NCBI GenBank assembly: GCA_003446335.1
Contig: DMAZ01000045.1
Coordinates: 1-6,381, forward strand
Source of the DNA: Lachnospiraceae bacterium
GTDB taxonomy: Bacteria > Bacillota_A > Clostridia > Lachnospirales > Lachnospiraceae
Direction of reading: 5' to 3'
DNA length: 6,381 bases
Position numbers and translations under genes: made by a program. The notes under the pieces were generated by a model. That model searched no databases and had not been told where the DNA came from. It worked only from the letters and a program-made list of their open reading frames with translations. Shown in pieces: positions 1-6,144 of the stretch. Position 1 is the first letter of the stretch; each line of letters begins with the position of its first letter.

Positions 1-1022
1 GTAATAAGATACATCGACCAGGAATCAAGTGCTTCATATGCCTTTCCGAGTTCGCTGTAAAGGGCCGGCAGATTTTCTCTGTCCTCTATTCTCTCGCCGT
101 AAGGCGGATTGGTTATAATAAAACCATACTTTTTCGGATGATGCAATTCTTTTATTTCTCTTCTTTGAAAATGTATCAGCCCGCCGACCCCTGCAGCTTC
201 CGCATTATCTCTGCATGAGCGTATTGCTTTCGGGTCGATATCGTATCCCTGAATATCCGAATCAAAATCATCTCGAATAGCTGCCGCCGCCTTTTCTCTG
301 GCCTCACGGAAATCCTCGGCATCGACAAGACTATCCCAGTTTTCCGAAAGAAAACTCCTTTTCAGACCGGGGGCTATATTCCGGGCTATCATAGCTGCCT
401 CGATCGGAAAAGTTCCGGATCCGCAGAAAGGATCGACCAGGATCCGTCCGGCCCTCCACGGCGTAAGAAGAATAAGAGCGGCGGCAAGCGTCTCCGATAT
501 AGGTGCTATCACAGGTGATACCCGGTATCCTCTCTTGTGAAGGGAGGTTCCTGTCGTGTCAATTCCCACCGTCACGCAGTCCTTCTTCAGGGAAACTCTC
601 ATAGGGTAGGAAGCACCGGTCTCAGGAAGCCAGCGTACACCATAAGCGGAGGCCATTCTGTCAGCCATCGCTTTTTTCATGATCCTCTGTATATCGGACG
701 GCGAATATAACGCGCTCTTGACGGATGAGGCTTTTGTCACCCAGAATTTTGCATCTTTCGGAAGCATGTCTTCCCATGGAATCGCTCTGGTATTTTCATA
801 AAGTTCATCATAAGAGGAGGCTGTGAACTCTCCCGCTTTAAGGAGAACACGTTCCGCGGTCCTGAGATTGATATTTGCATTGGCACACGCCATGTAATCG
901 CCTTTGAATGTTATTCTGCCATCGTCAACGTTGGAAATCTCATATCCCATCCTCACAATTTCCCTTTTAAGGACCGCCTCCAGGCCAAAGTGACAGGGGA
1001 CAATATATTCATTTGTATTCAT
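1..1022 (-). CDS. THUMP-domain SAM-dependent RNA (guanine-N2) methyltransferase, RlmL/YpsC family, C-terminus cut off by window edge
   Basis: The first 340 codons are open from an ATG preceded by a modest GGGA ribosome binding site. Residues about 1-155 match the N-terminal ferredoxin-like plus THUMP RNA-binding region of this family. The linking motif HKRGYR lies at 162-167. A Rossmann methyltransferase domain follows: SAM-binding motif I DPFCGSGTFPIEAAM at 197-211, the acidic ribose-binding strand GYDIDP at 259-264, and the catalytic NPPYGER motif at 305-311, typical of N2-guanine or N6-adenine methylation. Family members run to roughly 375-390 residues, so some 40-50 residues are missing. 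E. coli RlmL uses the equivalent domain to make m2G2445 in 23S rRNA; Gram-positive YpsC-type proteins lack the fused RlmK half. The rRNA target here is inferred, so no gene symbol is given. No frameshift is seen. The gene is codirectional with the upstream amidase gene but separated from it by hairpins. Confidence 0.93.
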   Translation of the reverse strand, partial: MNTNEYIVPCHFGLEAVLKREIVRMGYEISNVDDGRITFKGDYMACANANINLRTAERVLLKAGEFTASSYDELYENTRAIPWEDMLPKDAKFWVTKASSVKSALYSPSDIQRIMKKAMADRMASAYGVRWLPETGASYPMRVSLKKDCVTVGIDTTGTSLHKRGYRVSPVIAPISETLAAALILLTPWRAGRILVDPFCGSGTFPIEAAMIARNIAPGLKRSFLSENWDSLVDAEDFREAREKAAAAIRDDFDSDIQGYDIDPKAIRSCRDNAEAAGVGGLIHFQRREIKELHHPKKYGFIITNPPYGERIEDRENLPALYSELGKAYEALDSWSMYLI

Positions 1023-1098
1023 ATTCACATTCCCGTATTTTTATTAAATTTGTTTTAACTTTTTATTGCTTTTTAATGTATCCGGAGATATAATAACA

Positions 1099-1139
1099 AT
1101 TGTAAAAAGAATTTACCCTTCAAAAATTTTTTTTACAAT
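1099..1139. repeat. 10-bp perfect inverted repeat in the methyltransferase leader
   Basis: ATTGTAAAAA at 1099-1108 is the exact reverse complement of TTTTTACAAT at 1130-1139, with 21 nt between the arms and centres 31 bp apart. The right arm covers the candidate -35 box. It could be an operator-like dyad, an AT-rich RNA stem, or chance in AT-rich DNA. No regulator is assigned. Confidence 0.45.
1110..1138 (-). promoter_or_regulatory. Weak candidate promoter for the RNA methyltransferase gene
   Basis: Read on the minus strand, a TTGTAA -35-like box (1133-1138) and a TAAATT -10-like box (1110-1115) are separated by 17 nt. Each matches the sigma-A consensus at four of six positions. The spacer holds A and T tracts. 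The leader to the ATG would be about 80 nt. The whole stretch between the amidase hairpins and the methyltransferase start is AT-rich, so chance matches are likely and other placements are possible. Confidence 0.27.
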
Positions 1140-1168
1140 AACCCCTTATTAATTATTTATACTCCCCA

Positions 1169-1205
1169 GATACGGCGCCGAAAGCTCCCCTTTCGGCGCC
1201 GTATC
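1169..1205. terminator. Perfect 16-bp hairpin between the amidase and methyltransferase genes
   Basis: GATACGGCGCCGAAAG (1169-1184) and CTTTCGGCGCCGTATC (1190-1205) are perfect reverse complements around a 5-nt loop, CTCCC on the plus strand. The stem is GC-rich and very stable. On the minus strand, the direction of both flanking genes, what follows is TGGGGAGTATAA with no U-tract, so a classical intrinsic terminator is not evident. On the plus strand the next bases are T-rich (ACTTTGTCTTTTT). It may act as a transcript 3'-end stabiliser, as a back-up terminator, or as a terminator of antisense transcription. The structure itself is certain; the role is inferred. Confidence 0.6.
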
Positions 1206-1230
1206 ACTTTGTCTTTTTACGGACTGCTTT

Positions 1231-1260
1231 AAAAGGGGCACCCCCGAAGCGGCACCCCTC
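1231..1260 (-). terminator. Probable Rho-independent terminator of the amidase gene
   Basis: It starts six bases past the amidase stop codon. On the minus strand GAGGGGUGCC can pair with GGUGCCCCUU, about ten pairs of which three are G-U wobbles, around an 8-nt loop containing UUCG. Four U residues follow the CCCC, two of them within the stem. The U-tract is short and the wobbles weaken the stem, so termination may be partial, which would give the perfect 16-bp hairpin 26 nt further on a purpose. Confidence 0.5.
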
Positions 1261-1266
1261 AAAAAA

Positions 1267-3747
1267 TCACGAAGCAAAGTACTGATCTACTCCGTTTGCC
1301 AGCCCCTGTACAATAGCTGCCTGCCCGGAAGCGGAAGCCATGTAGAGATCATCGGTCCTGTTGGACATAAATCCCATTTCAACAATTGTCACCGGCATGG
1401 TCGCCCAGTTTATTCCCGTCATATCATCTCCGGTAAGAAGTCCGAGGTTCGGAATCCCTGTCGATGCGCAATAGGAATCAAGCAGGATTCTGGCCAGTCT
1501 CTGGCTTCCCTGTATGACTGTTGGTGACAGATATGGGTTGGACGACGACGGCATATAGTTCAATGTGCCCCTTACGGAGGAACTGTCCGCTCCGTTGGCA
1601 TGGATGCGGATGAAGATGTCAGCACCTGCCTGTGCTGCCATTTTTGCCCTCTCAGAATTACTGATATCCACGTCATGCGTAGTACGTATCATATAGACAC
1701 TGTACCCTCTCTTTTCAAGTTCGGTCTGTAACTTGAGGGCAACCTGGAGATTAAGCTCATATTCATCGAGACCTGACCAACGCCCTTCCGTTCCGGAAGA
1801 AACTTTCTGTTTATATGTTGATGCTCCCGGACCGATCGGTTCCCTGCCGGTATTCTGATGACGCTGATGTCCCGCATCAATCGCAACAACATATTCCTTT
1901 TCTGTCTGTATGGATACCGGGACCAGTTTGAACTTCTGCGCATTGGTGTTATTGATTTTATAAATCTGAATATTTGCTCCGGCAGATGCCTGTCCGGCAT
2001 ATACATCCAACGCCACATTTCCCAGGGCAGATTTAAAATAGAACACTCCTGCAGAACCGACGGGTTTCCACTTCTGGGCCTTTGAGGTGTTGCGCGTATA
2101 CTGGGTCACGTTCGTCCCGTTGGCATTTGACCCTGCAGTCACATCCAGATTAAGTCCTGAACGTACATTTCTGATCTGGTAATAACCGTTCTGATCGTAG
2201 AACAGATAGAACTTCTGCCTGTTCCTGTCGTTATAATTTCCAAGCTGAAGATTCGCTCCTTTATCCCTGGAGTTATTGGCAATATCCAGGGACAGCCTGT
2301 TATTGAGCATTGTTTTCACCGCGTAATAACCGTTCGGTATTATGCGGTTCCCATCCGTCTTTTCCAGAGAGAAAAGCTGGGAGTCTCTTCCGTTATAGCG
2401 ATAAAGCTGTACCGGAGTTCCCTCCGCCGTCTTCCCTCCTGTAATATCCAGGACCAGGTTACTGTTGACCGCCGATCTGATCGAGTAATAGCCGTTTCCT
2501 TCATCATAGAATGTCCAGAGCTGCCTGTTGGCGTCCGTTACGCGGAACTGTTTTACCGCTCCTCCGCTCTTTACCGTCCCGCACGCCGTGATCGTATAAT
2601 TCGAGCAGGCCGGATGAATCAGATATTTATCCTTTGCCGCGGAATAAATTGTCATCTGTTTTGCCGAACAGGATCCGGTCAGAATGCACTGTGCCATAGA
2701 ATATCGGGAAGCGCCTTCAATGCTGACATACTTGGAATCGTCCAATTTGGAATGGATAATATACGTGCCGACCTGAGGAGCGACCGTTGACGTCGGGACC
2801 GGAAGCCAGATCGCCTCTTCCTGCTCAGAGTATGTCGATAACTTGATATTCGCTCCCGGCGTCGATGCAATCGTTTCCGCAGCCAGAACGAACTGTGATC
2901 CCACGACCTGAATATAAACACATCCATTCCTGGCTTTACGTATGTAGTATTCCTTGACATTATTATAATTTCGACGATACTGAGAGATGTTCCGATTATT
3001 CTTTGGGGTGACTCCTGCCACTCCGAGTGCCATCCCGGAAGAATAATTCCATATCTTATATTTGCCGTTACCGATTGCGGTAATGACCCATTTCTGTTTT
3101 CTTGTACAGTTTTTTTCTACAATCTCTATATTTGCGCAGTGTGCTTCTGAATTTCCCTTGCTGCCCAGTACCATTCTATGGTATTTATTCGTGACAAGAT
3201 AATACACACCAGTCTCGAGTTTAGCGTCATCGGAAGGCCCTGAAGCTCCGATCACCTCTTCCTCCTTAGGGATTTCTGTCACAGAAAGATCCGTTACAGA
3301 CTCATCCTTCAGTTCTTCGCTGCTGTCATCAGCAGGATTTTTTTCGGCTTTGTCGCTTATTTCTGTTTTCTTTCCCTCTGAAACAGCTTCTGCGATCTCC
3401 TCTGCTTCCGATAAATCTTCAATGACCTGCAGATTCTCGTCGTCTGTTTCCGCCGCGGTATCCTTGTCTTTCCGATTCTCATTGACAGCAGGCGTTCCGT
3501 TCGATAACTGATCCCGATCATCGACAGAAGCGCTCTCATCGATATCTGTGACCGTATCGAGTCCGCTCTCGTCTTCTTCCGTTTTACCTGAAACCGTGTC
3601 AGTCTCGTACCCGACCCCTACCGTTCCGGCCGTCTCATATTCCGTGTAGGAGGAGCTGTCATTTATGAGCTCTGAAGCATGAACGCTCTGAGGAAATATG
3701 AGGACAGCAGCAAGAAGCGCAGAAACGATTCTCTTTCGTAATTTCAT
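1267..3747 (-). CDS. Secreted N-acetylmuramoyl-L-alanine amidase with three ricin-type beta-trefoils
   Basis: This 826-residue exported enzyme is predicted to cleave the bond between N-acetylmuramic acid and L-alanine in peptidoglycan. Residues 1-24 form a signal peptide (KLRKR, hydrophobic core, cleavage after VHA). Residues 25-175 are an acidic, disordered-looking linker. Residues about 178-612 hold nine ricin/CBM13-like lobes of roughly 40-50 residues, arranged as three trefoils (178-317, 325-464, 470-612). QxW/QxF motifs occur at QKW 218-220, QLW 409-411, QLF 457-459, QKF 511-513, QKW 558-560 and QKF 604-606. The C-terminal Amidase_3 domain (about 618-826) carries the expected zinc ligands H627 (DAGH), E662 and H716 (IRIHANG), and catalytic E790 (TIVEMGF). 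The start has a strong AGGAGA site 5 nt upstream. No LPXTG, SLH or LysM anchor is seen, so wall binding probably relies on the trefoils. It appears monocistronic, with its own promoter and terminators. The specific role (autolysis, cell separation, remodelling) cannot be told from sequence. Confidence 0.93.
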   Translation of the reverse strand: MKLRKRIVSALLAAVLIFPQSVHASELINDSSSYTEYETAGTVGVGYETDTVSGKTEEDESGLDTVTDIDESASVDDRDQLSNGTPAVNENRKDKDTAAETDDENLQVIEDLSEAEEIAEAVSEGKKTEISDKAEKNPADDSSEELKDESVTDLSVTEIPKEEEVIGASGPSDDAKLETGVYYLVTNKYHRMVLGSKGNSEAHCANIEIVEKNCTRKQKWVITAIGNGKYKIWNYSSGMALGVAGVTPKNNRNISQYRRNYNNVKEYYIRKARNGCVYIQVVGSQFVLAAETIASTPGANIKLSTYSEQEEAIWLPVPTSTVAPQVGTYIIHSKLDDSKYVSIEGASRYSMAQCILTGSCSAKQMTIYSAAKDKYLIHPACSNYTITACGTVKSGGAVKQFRVTDANRQLWTFYDEGNGYYSIRSAVNSNLVLDITGGKTAEGTPVQLYRYNGRDSQLFSLEKTDGNRIIPNGYYAVKTMLNNRLSLDIANNSRDKGANLQLGNYNDRNRQKFYLFYDQNGYYQIRNVRSGLNLDVTAGSNANGTNVTQYTRNTSKAQKWKPVGSAGVFYFKSALGNVALDVYAGQASAGANIQIYKINNTNAQKFKLVPVSIQTEKEYVVAIDAGHQRHQNTGREPIGPGASTYKQKVSSGTEGRWSGLDEYELNLQVALKLQTELEKRGYSVYMIRTTHDVDISNSERAKMAAQAGADIFIRIHANGADSSSVRGTLNYMPSSSNPYLSPTVIQGSQRLARILLDSYCASTGIPNLGLLTGDDMTGINWATMPVTIVEMGFMSNRTDDLYMASASGQAAIVQGLANGVDQYFAS

Positions 3748-3790
3748 GTTGTTCTCCTTTTACATCTTTTCGGATAAATTCCATAAAGAC

Positions 3791-3819
3791 ATATTAAACT
3801 AAAACAGCTCCTTCTTCAA
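3791..3819 (-). promoter_or_regulatory. Candidate sigma-A promoter of the amidase gene
   Basis: On the minus strand TTGAAG (3814-3819) and TAATAT (3791-3796) are spaced by exactly 17 nt; each matches four of six consensus bases. An overlapping TTTAAT gives a better -10 match but with 15-nt spacing. The -35 box begins just past the U-tract of the rplQ terminator, and the predicted start near 3783 leaves a leader of about 36 nt ending in the AGGAGA ribosome binding site. Confidence 0.5.
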
Positions 3820-3821
3820 TT

Positions 3822-3857
3822 AAAAAAGATGCAGCATTTATCGTGCCGCACCTTTTT
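3822..3857 (-). terminator. Rho-independent terminator of the alpha ribosomal operon
   Basis: On the minus strand GGUGCGGCA pairs with UGCUGCAUC (nine pairs, two of them G-U) around the 7-nt loop CGAUAAA, followed at once by six U residues. Five A residues precede the stem and can pair with the U-tract. It begins 13 nt past the rplQ stop codon, which fits the end of the rpsK-rpsD-rpoA-rplQ transcript. Confidence 0.85.
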
Positions 3858-3870
3858 ATCATACACTTTA

Positions 3871-4407
3871 TTATACGAGCTCAAGAAGAACTTCCATAGC
3901 AGCGTCACCCTTGCGCTGACCGATCTTTACGATACGTGTATAGCCACCGTTGCGGTTGACATACTTGGGAGCGACTTCCTCGAACATTTTCTTCGGAAGA
4001 TCTACCTTCTTGGTGTTTCTCTTGCGTCCCTTGCCTTCTTCCGGAACTTCAGTGATCGGATAGAAGTAAGCGAGCATCTTTCTTCTTGCATTCAGTCTGG
4101 AAGGAAGATCTTTCTGGATCTCCTTATCAACTTCGTCAAAAACAGTCACTCTCTTGCCGTCAACAACTTCCTTTACACGCTTGCCGTTGGCGTCCTTACG
4201 AGCAACCTTGGCCTTTACGGTAACTGTCTCGAAATTGTCTTTTTCTTTAACTGCAAGGGCAATAAAGCCTTCTGCGATCTTCTGTACTTCTTTCGCCTTG
4301 GACTCTGTCGTAACGATTCTTCCATGGTAAAGAAGCTGTGTTACCTGATTTCTCAGTAATGCTTTTCTCTGTGCTGCTGTTCTGCTGAGTTTTCTATAAC
4401 CGGACAT
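3871..4407 (-). CDS. rplQ: 50S ribosomal protein L17, extended form
   Basis: L17 is a large-subunit protein that binds 23S rRNA near the peptide exit region. The N terminus [20 protein letters not shown], the segment [11 protein letters not shown] (30-40) and the C-terminal [20 protein letters not shown] (151-170) are classical L17 signatures. At 178 residues it is about 50-60 longer than the E. coli (127) or B. subtilis (120) proteins. Most of the extra length lies between residues about 55 and 105, with a smaller Lys/Arg-rich addition around 122-136. Long L17 is, as I recall, common in Lachnospiraceae. A GGAGA site sits 6 nt before the ATG. It lies 77 nt downstream of rpoA, its usual partner, and is the last gene before the operon terminator. 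The 77-nt gap shows only short self-complementary words and no clear structure. Confidence 0.97.
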   Translation of the reverse strand: MSGYRKLSRTAAQRKALLRNQVTQLLYHGRIVTTESKAKEVQKIAEGFIALAVKEKDNFETVTVKAKVARKDANGKRVKEVVDGKRVTVFDEVDKEIQKDLPSRLNARRKMLAYFYPITEVPEEGKGRKRNTKKVDLPKKMFEEVAPKYVNRNGGYTRIVKIGQRKGDAAMEVLLELV

Positions 4408-4484
4408 GTATATTCTCCATTCTGCGGAACGCGTACGCCATGCTCTTCGGTCTTACTGGCGGGCGTTTTTTCTCCGCGGTATTA

Positions 4485-5444
4485 TCAGTCTTCACTCGGT
4501 TTGAGTGAAAGACCAAGCTCTTTAAGTTTAGCAAGTACTTCTTCCAGAGATTTACGACCCAGGTTTCGGACCTTCATCATATCTTCAGAAGTCTTATTGC
4601 ACAGTTCTTCAACTGTGTTTATGCCTGCTCTCTTCAGGCAGTTGTAGGATCTGACGGAAAGTTCAAGCTCATCGATATTCATTTCGAGAACTTTTTCTTT
4701 CTCATTATCCTCTTTCTCGATCATGACTTCAGCTGTTTTGGCTGTCTCTGTCAGATCGATGAAGAGTTTGAGATGCTCGCTCAGAACCTTTGCTGCAAGA
4801 CTCACGGCTTCTTCCGGATTCAGGGTTCCCTTGGTCCATACATCAAGCGTGAGCTTGTCAAAGTCTGTCTGCTGGCCTACACGAGTGTTCTCAACGGTCA
4901 TGTTGACACGCTCGACTGGTGTGTAGATTGAATCTACAGCAATCACGCCGATCGGCTGATCATCAGACTTACCCTTATCGGCACTAATATAACCACGGCC
5001 TTTTGTGATCGTCATTTCGATGTAGATCCTTGATTCAGGACCGCCGTTCAATGTAGCAATCACCTGATCGGGGTTCATGATCTCGATATCTGAGTCGACC
5101 TGAATATCGGATGCATGAACGACGCCTTCGCCTTCATATTCAATATATGCAGTCTTCGGCTCATCTGTCTCAGAACTGTTGCGAATAGCAAGACTTTTAA
5201 GATTAAGAATAATCTCGGTAACATCCTCCTTGACACCCGGGATCGGGCTGAATTCATGGAGGACACCTTCAATCTTGACCTGGCTGACCGCTGCACCCGG
5301 AAGTGATGAAAGCATAATTCTTCTGAGTGAATTTCCGAGTGTAGTGCCATATCCTCTCTCCAGAGGCTCGACTACAAATTTGCCAAATTTCTTATCATCG
5401 GATATCTCCGCTATTGTAATCTTCGGCTTATTAAAATCAAACAC
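4485..5444 (-). CDS. rpoA: DNA-directed RNA polymerase subunit alpha
   Basis: Alpha dimerises to nucleate assembly of the beta and beta-prime subunits, and its C-terminal domain contacts UP elements and activators. The length of 319 residues is normal. The N-terminal domain (about 1-230) has the assembly motif [14 protein letters not shown] at 29-42 and the DDQPIGVI and VENTRVGQ segments. An acidic linker (about 241-252) leads to the C-terminal domain. There [12 protein letters not shown] and NLGRKSLEE place R265, N268, G296, K298 and S299 at the same numbers as the DNA-binding residues of E. coli alpha. The start codon is GTG. It is chosen because AGGAGG lies 9 nt upstream and because the N terminus then aligns with Bacillus alpha (KPKI...[21 protein letters not shown]). 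It lies between rpsD and rplQ in the standard alpha-operon order. Confidence 0.98.
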   Translation of the reverse strand: MFDFNKPKITIAEISDDKKFGKFVVEPLERGYGTTLGNSLRRIMLSSLPGAAVSQVKIEGVLHEFSPIPGVKEDVTEIILNLKSLAIRNSSETDEPKTAYIEYEGEGVVHASDIQVDSDIEIMNPDQVIATLNGGPESRIYIEMTITKGRGYISADKGKSDDQPIGVIAVDSIYTPVERVNMTVENTRVGQQTDFDKLTLDVWTKGTLNPEEAVSLAAKVLSEHLKLFIDLTETAKTAEVMIEKEDNEKEKVLEMNIDELELSVRSYNCLKRAGINTVEELCNKTSEDMMKVRNLGRKSLEEVLAKLKELGLSLKPSED

Positions 5445-5448
5445 TAAG

Positions 5449-5467
5449 TATTCCCTCCTTTGGAATA
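5449..5467 (-). promoter_or_regulatory. rpoA ribosome binding site inside a small hairpin loop
   Basis: On the minus strand UAUUCC and GGAAUA form a perfect 6-bp stem around the 7-nt loop AAAGGAG, which contains most of the Shine-Dalgarno sequence. The GTG start codon follows 4 nt after the stem. The stem is AU-rich and weak, so it may simply present the site in an open loop. Any regulatory role is inference. Confidence 0.45.
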
Positions 5468-5501
5468 ACAGCTGGTTGAGGGGTAAAGGTCTCCTTACAG
5501 A

Positions 5502-6104
5502 TTACTTGGAATACAACTCGACGATAAGCATTTCATTGACCGGAACATCGATCGCTTCTCTCGACGGAACTTCCTTGACAACACCGCAGAGATGCTCAGT
5601 ATCCACATCAAGCCACTCCGGAACGGCACGTCCGGCTGTTGCGGCAAGAATACCATTCTCAGCTTTGTATCTCGGAGAAGACTGCTTTTTCTCCTTGATC
5701 TCAATCTTATCGCCTGCTTTTACCTGATAAGACGGAATATTGACGCACTTGCCGTTAACAAGTACATGCTTATGATCAACGATCTGACGCGCTTCACGTC
5801 TTGTACGGGCAAATCCGAGACGGAAAAGAACGTTATCAAGACGAAGCTCGAGCATAGCCATAAGGTTTTCACCGGTCATGCCCTTCATACGGTCAGCTTT
5901 CTTATAATAGTTTCTGAACGGTTTTTCGAGAACGCCGTAGATAAATTTAGCCTTCTGCTTTTCACGAAGCTGCTGACCATATTCAGAAACTTTGCGGCTG
6001 CTTCTTCTCAGCTCACGTGTGGATTTTTTATCAATACCAAGATATGCCGGCTCGATTCCGAGTGATCTGCATCTCTTAAGATATGGAACTCTGTTTACTG
6101 CCAT
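5502..6104 (-). CDS. rpsD: 30S ribosomal protein S4, zinc-free (C-minus) form
   Basis: S4 is a primary 16S rRNA-binding protein that starts assembly of the small-subunit body. In several bacteria it also represses translation of its own operon or gene. At 200 residues the length is normal. The S4 RNA-binding domain occupies about 86-137 (LELRLDNVLFRLGFARTRRE, then VLVNGKCVNIPSYQVKAGD). The C terminus ends PVNEMLIVELYSK. The N terminus has a single cysteine (C12) and so lacks the four-cysteine zinc knuckle of C-plus S4 proteins. The segment REKQKAKFIYGVLEKPFRNYY (47-67) is the conserved S4 helix region. An AGGAGG site lies about 11 nt upstream of the ATG. The gene follows rpsK by 40 nt and precedes rpoA by 57 nt, as in the standard alpha operon. 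No separate S4-binding leader was recognised. Confidence 0.97.
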   Translation of the reverse strand: MAVNRVPYLKRCRSLGIEPAYLGIDKKSTRELRRSSRKVSEYGQQLREKQKAKFIYGVLEKPFRNYYKKADRMKGMTGENLMAMLELRLDNVLFRLGFARTRREARQIVDHKHVLVNGKCVNIPSYQVKAGDKIEIKEKKQSSPRYKAENGILAATAGRAVPEWLDVDTEHLCGVVKEVPSREAIDVPVNEMLIVELYSK

Positions 6105-6144
6105 GTTTTAATGGACCTCCTAATAACTATTCCTGGCTTTTAAG

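Noticed and set aside
1237..1258. Direct repeat GGCACCCC (1237-1244 and 1251-1258) as a possible mobile-element or attachment-site trace
   Set aside because: The copies are adjacent, only 8 bp long, and form part of the terminator-like hairpin; no element lies between them.
1689..2018. A 109-codon minus-strand frame overlapping the amidase gene in another frame
   Set aside because: The amidase frame here encodes zinc ligand H627 and E662 and the last trefoil lobe; the alternative is Arg/Ser-rich and resembles nothing.
3829..4359. A 176-codon open frame on the plus strand, antisense to rplQ
   Set aside because: It lies almost wholly opposite a certain ribosomal protein gene, has no recognisable domain or convincing ribosome binding site, and its Leu/Phe-rich content is what the complement of a Lys/Glu-rich gene gives.
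4408..4484. Short palindromes (CCGCGG, GCGTACGC) in the rpoA-rplQ gap as a possible terminator or attenuator
   Set aside because: They are too short, do not form a longer stem, and no U-tract follows; the gap is ordinary for this operon.
5179..5727. A 182-codon plus-strand frame across the start of rpoA and the end of rpsD
   Set aside because: It is antisense to two certain genes and their spacer, has low-complexity Ser/Leu/Thr content and no family resemblance.
5592..6065. A 157-codon plus-strand frame inside rpsD
   Set aside because: It is fully antisense to the conserved S4 coding sequence, with no start signal or domain of its own.
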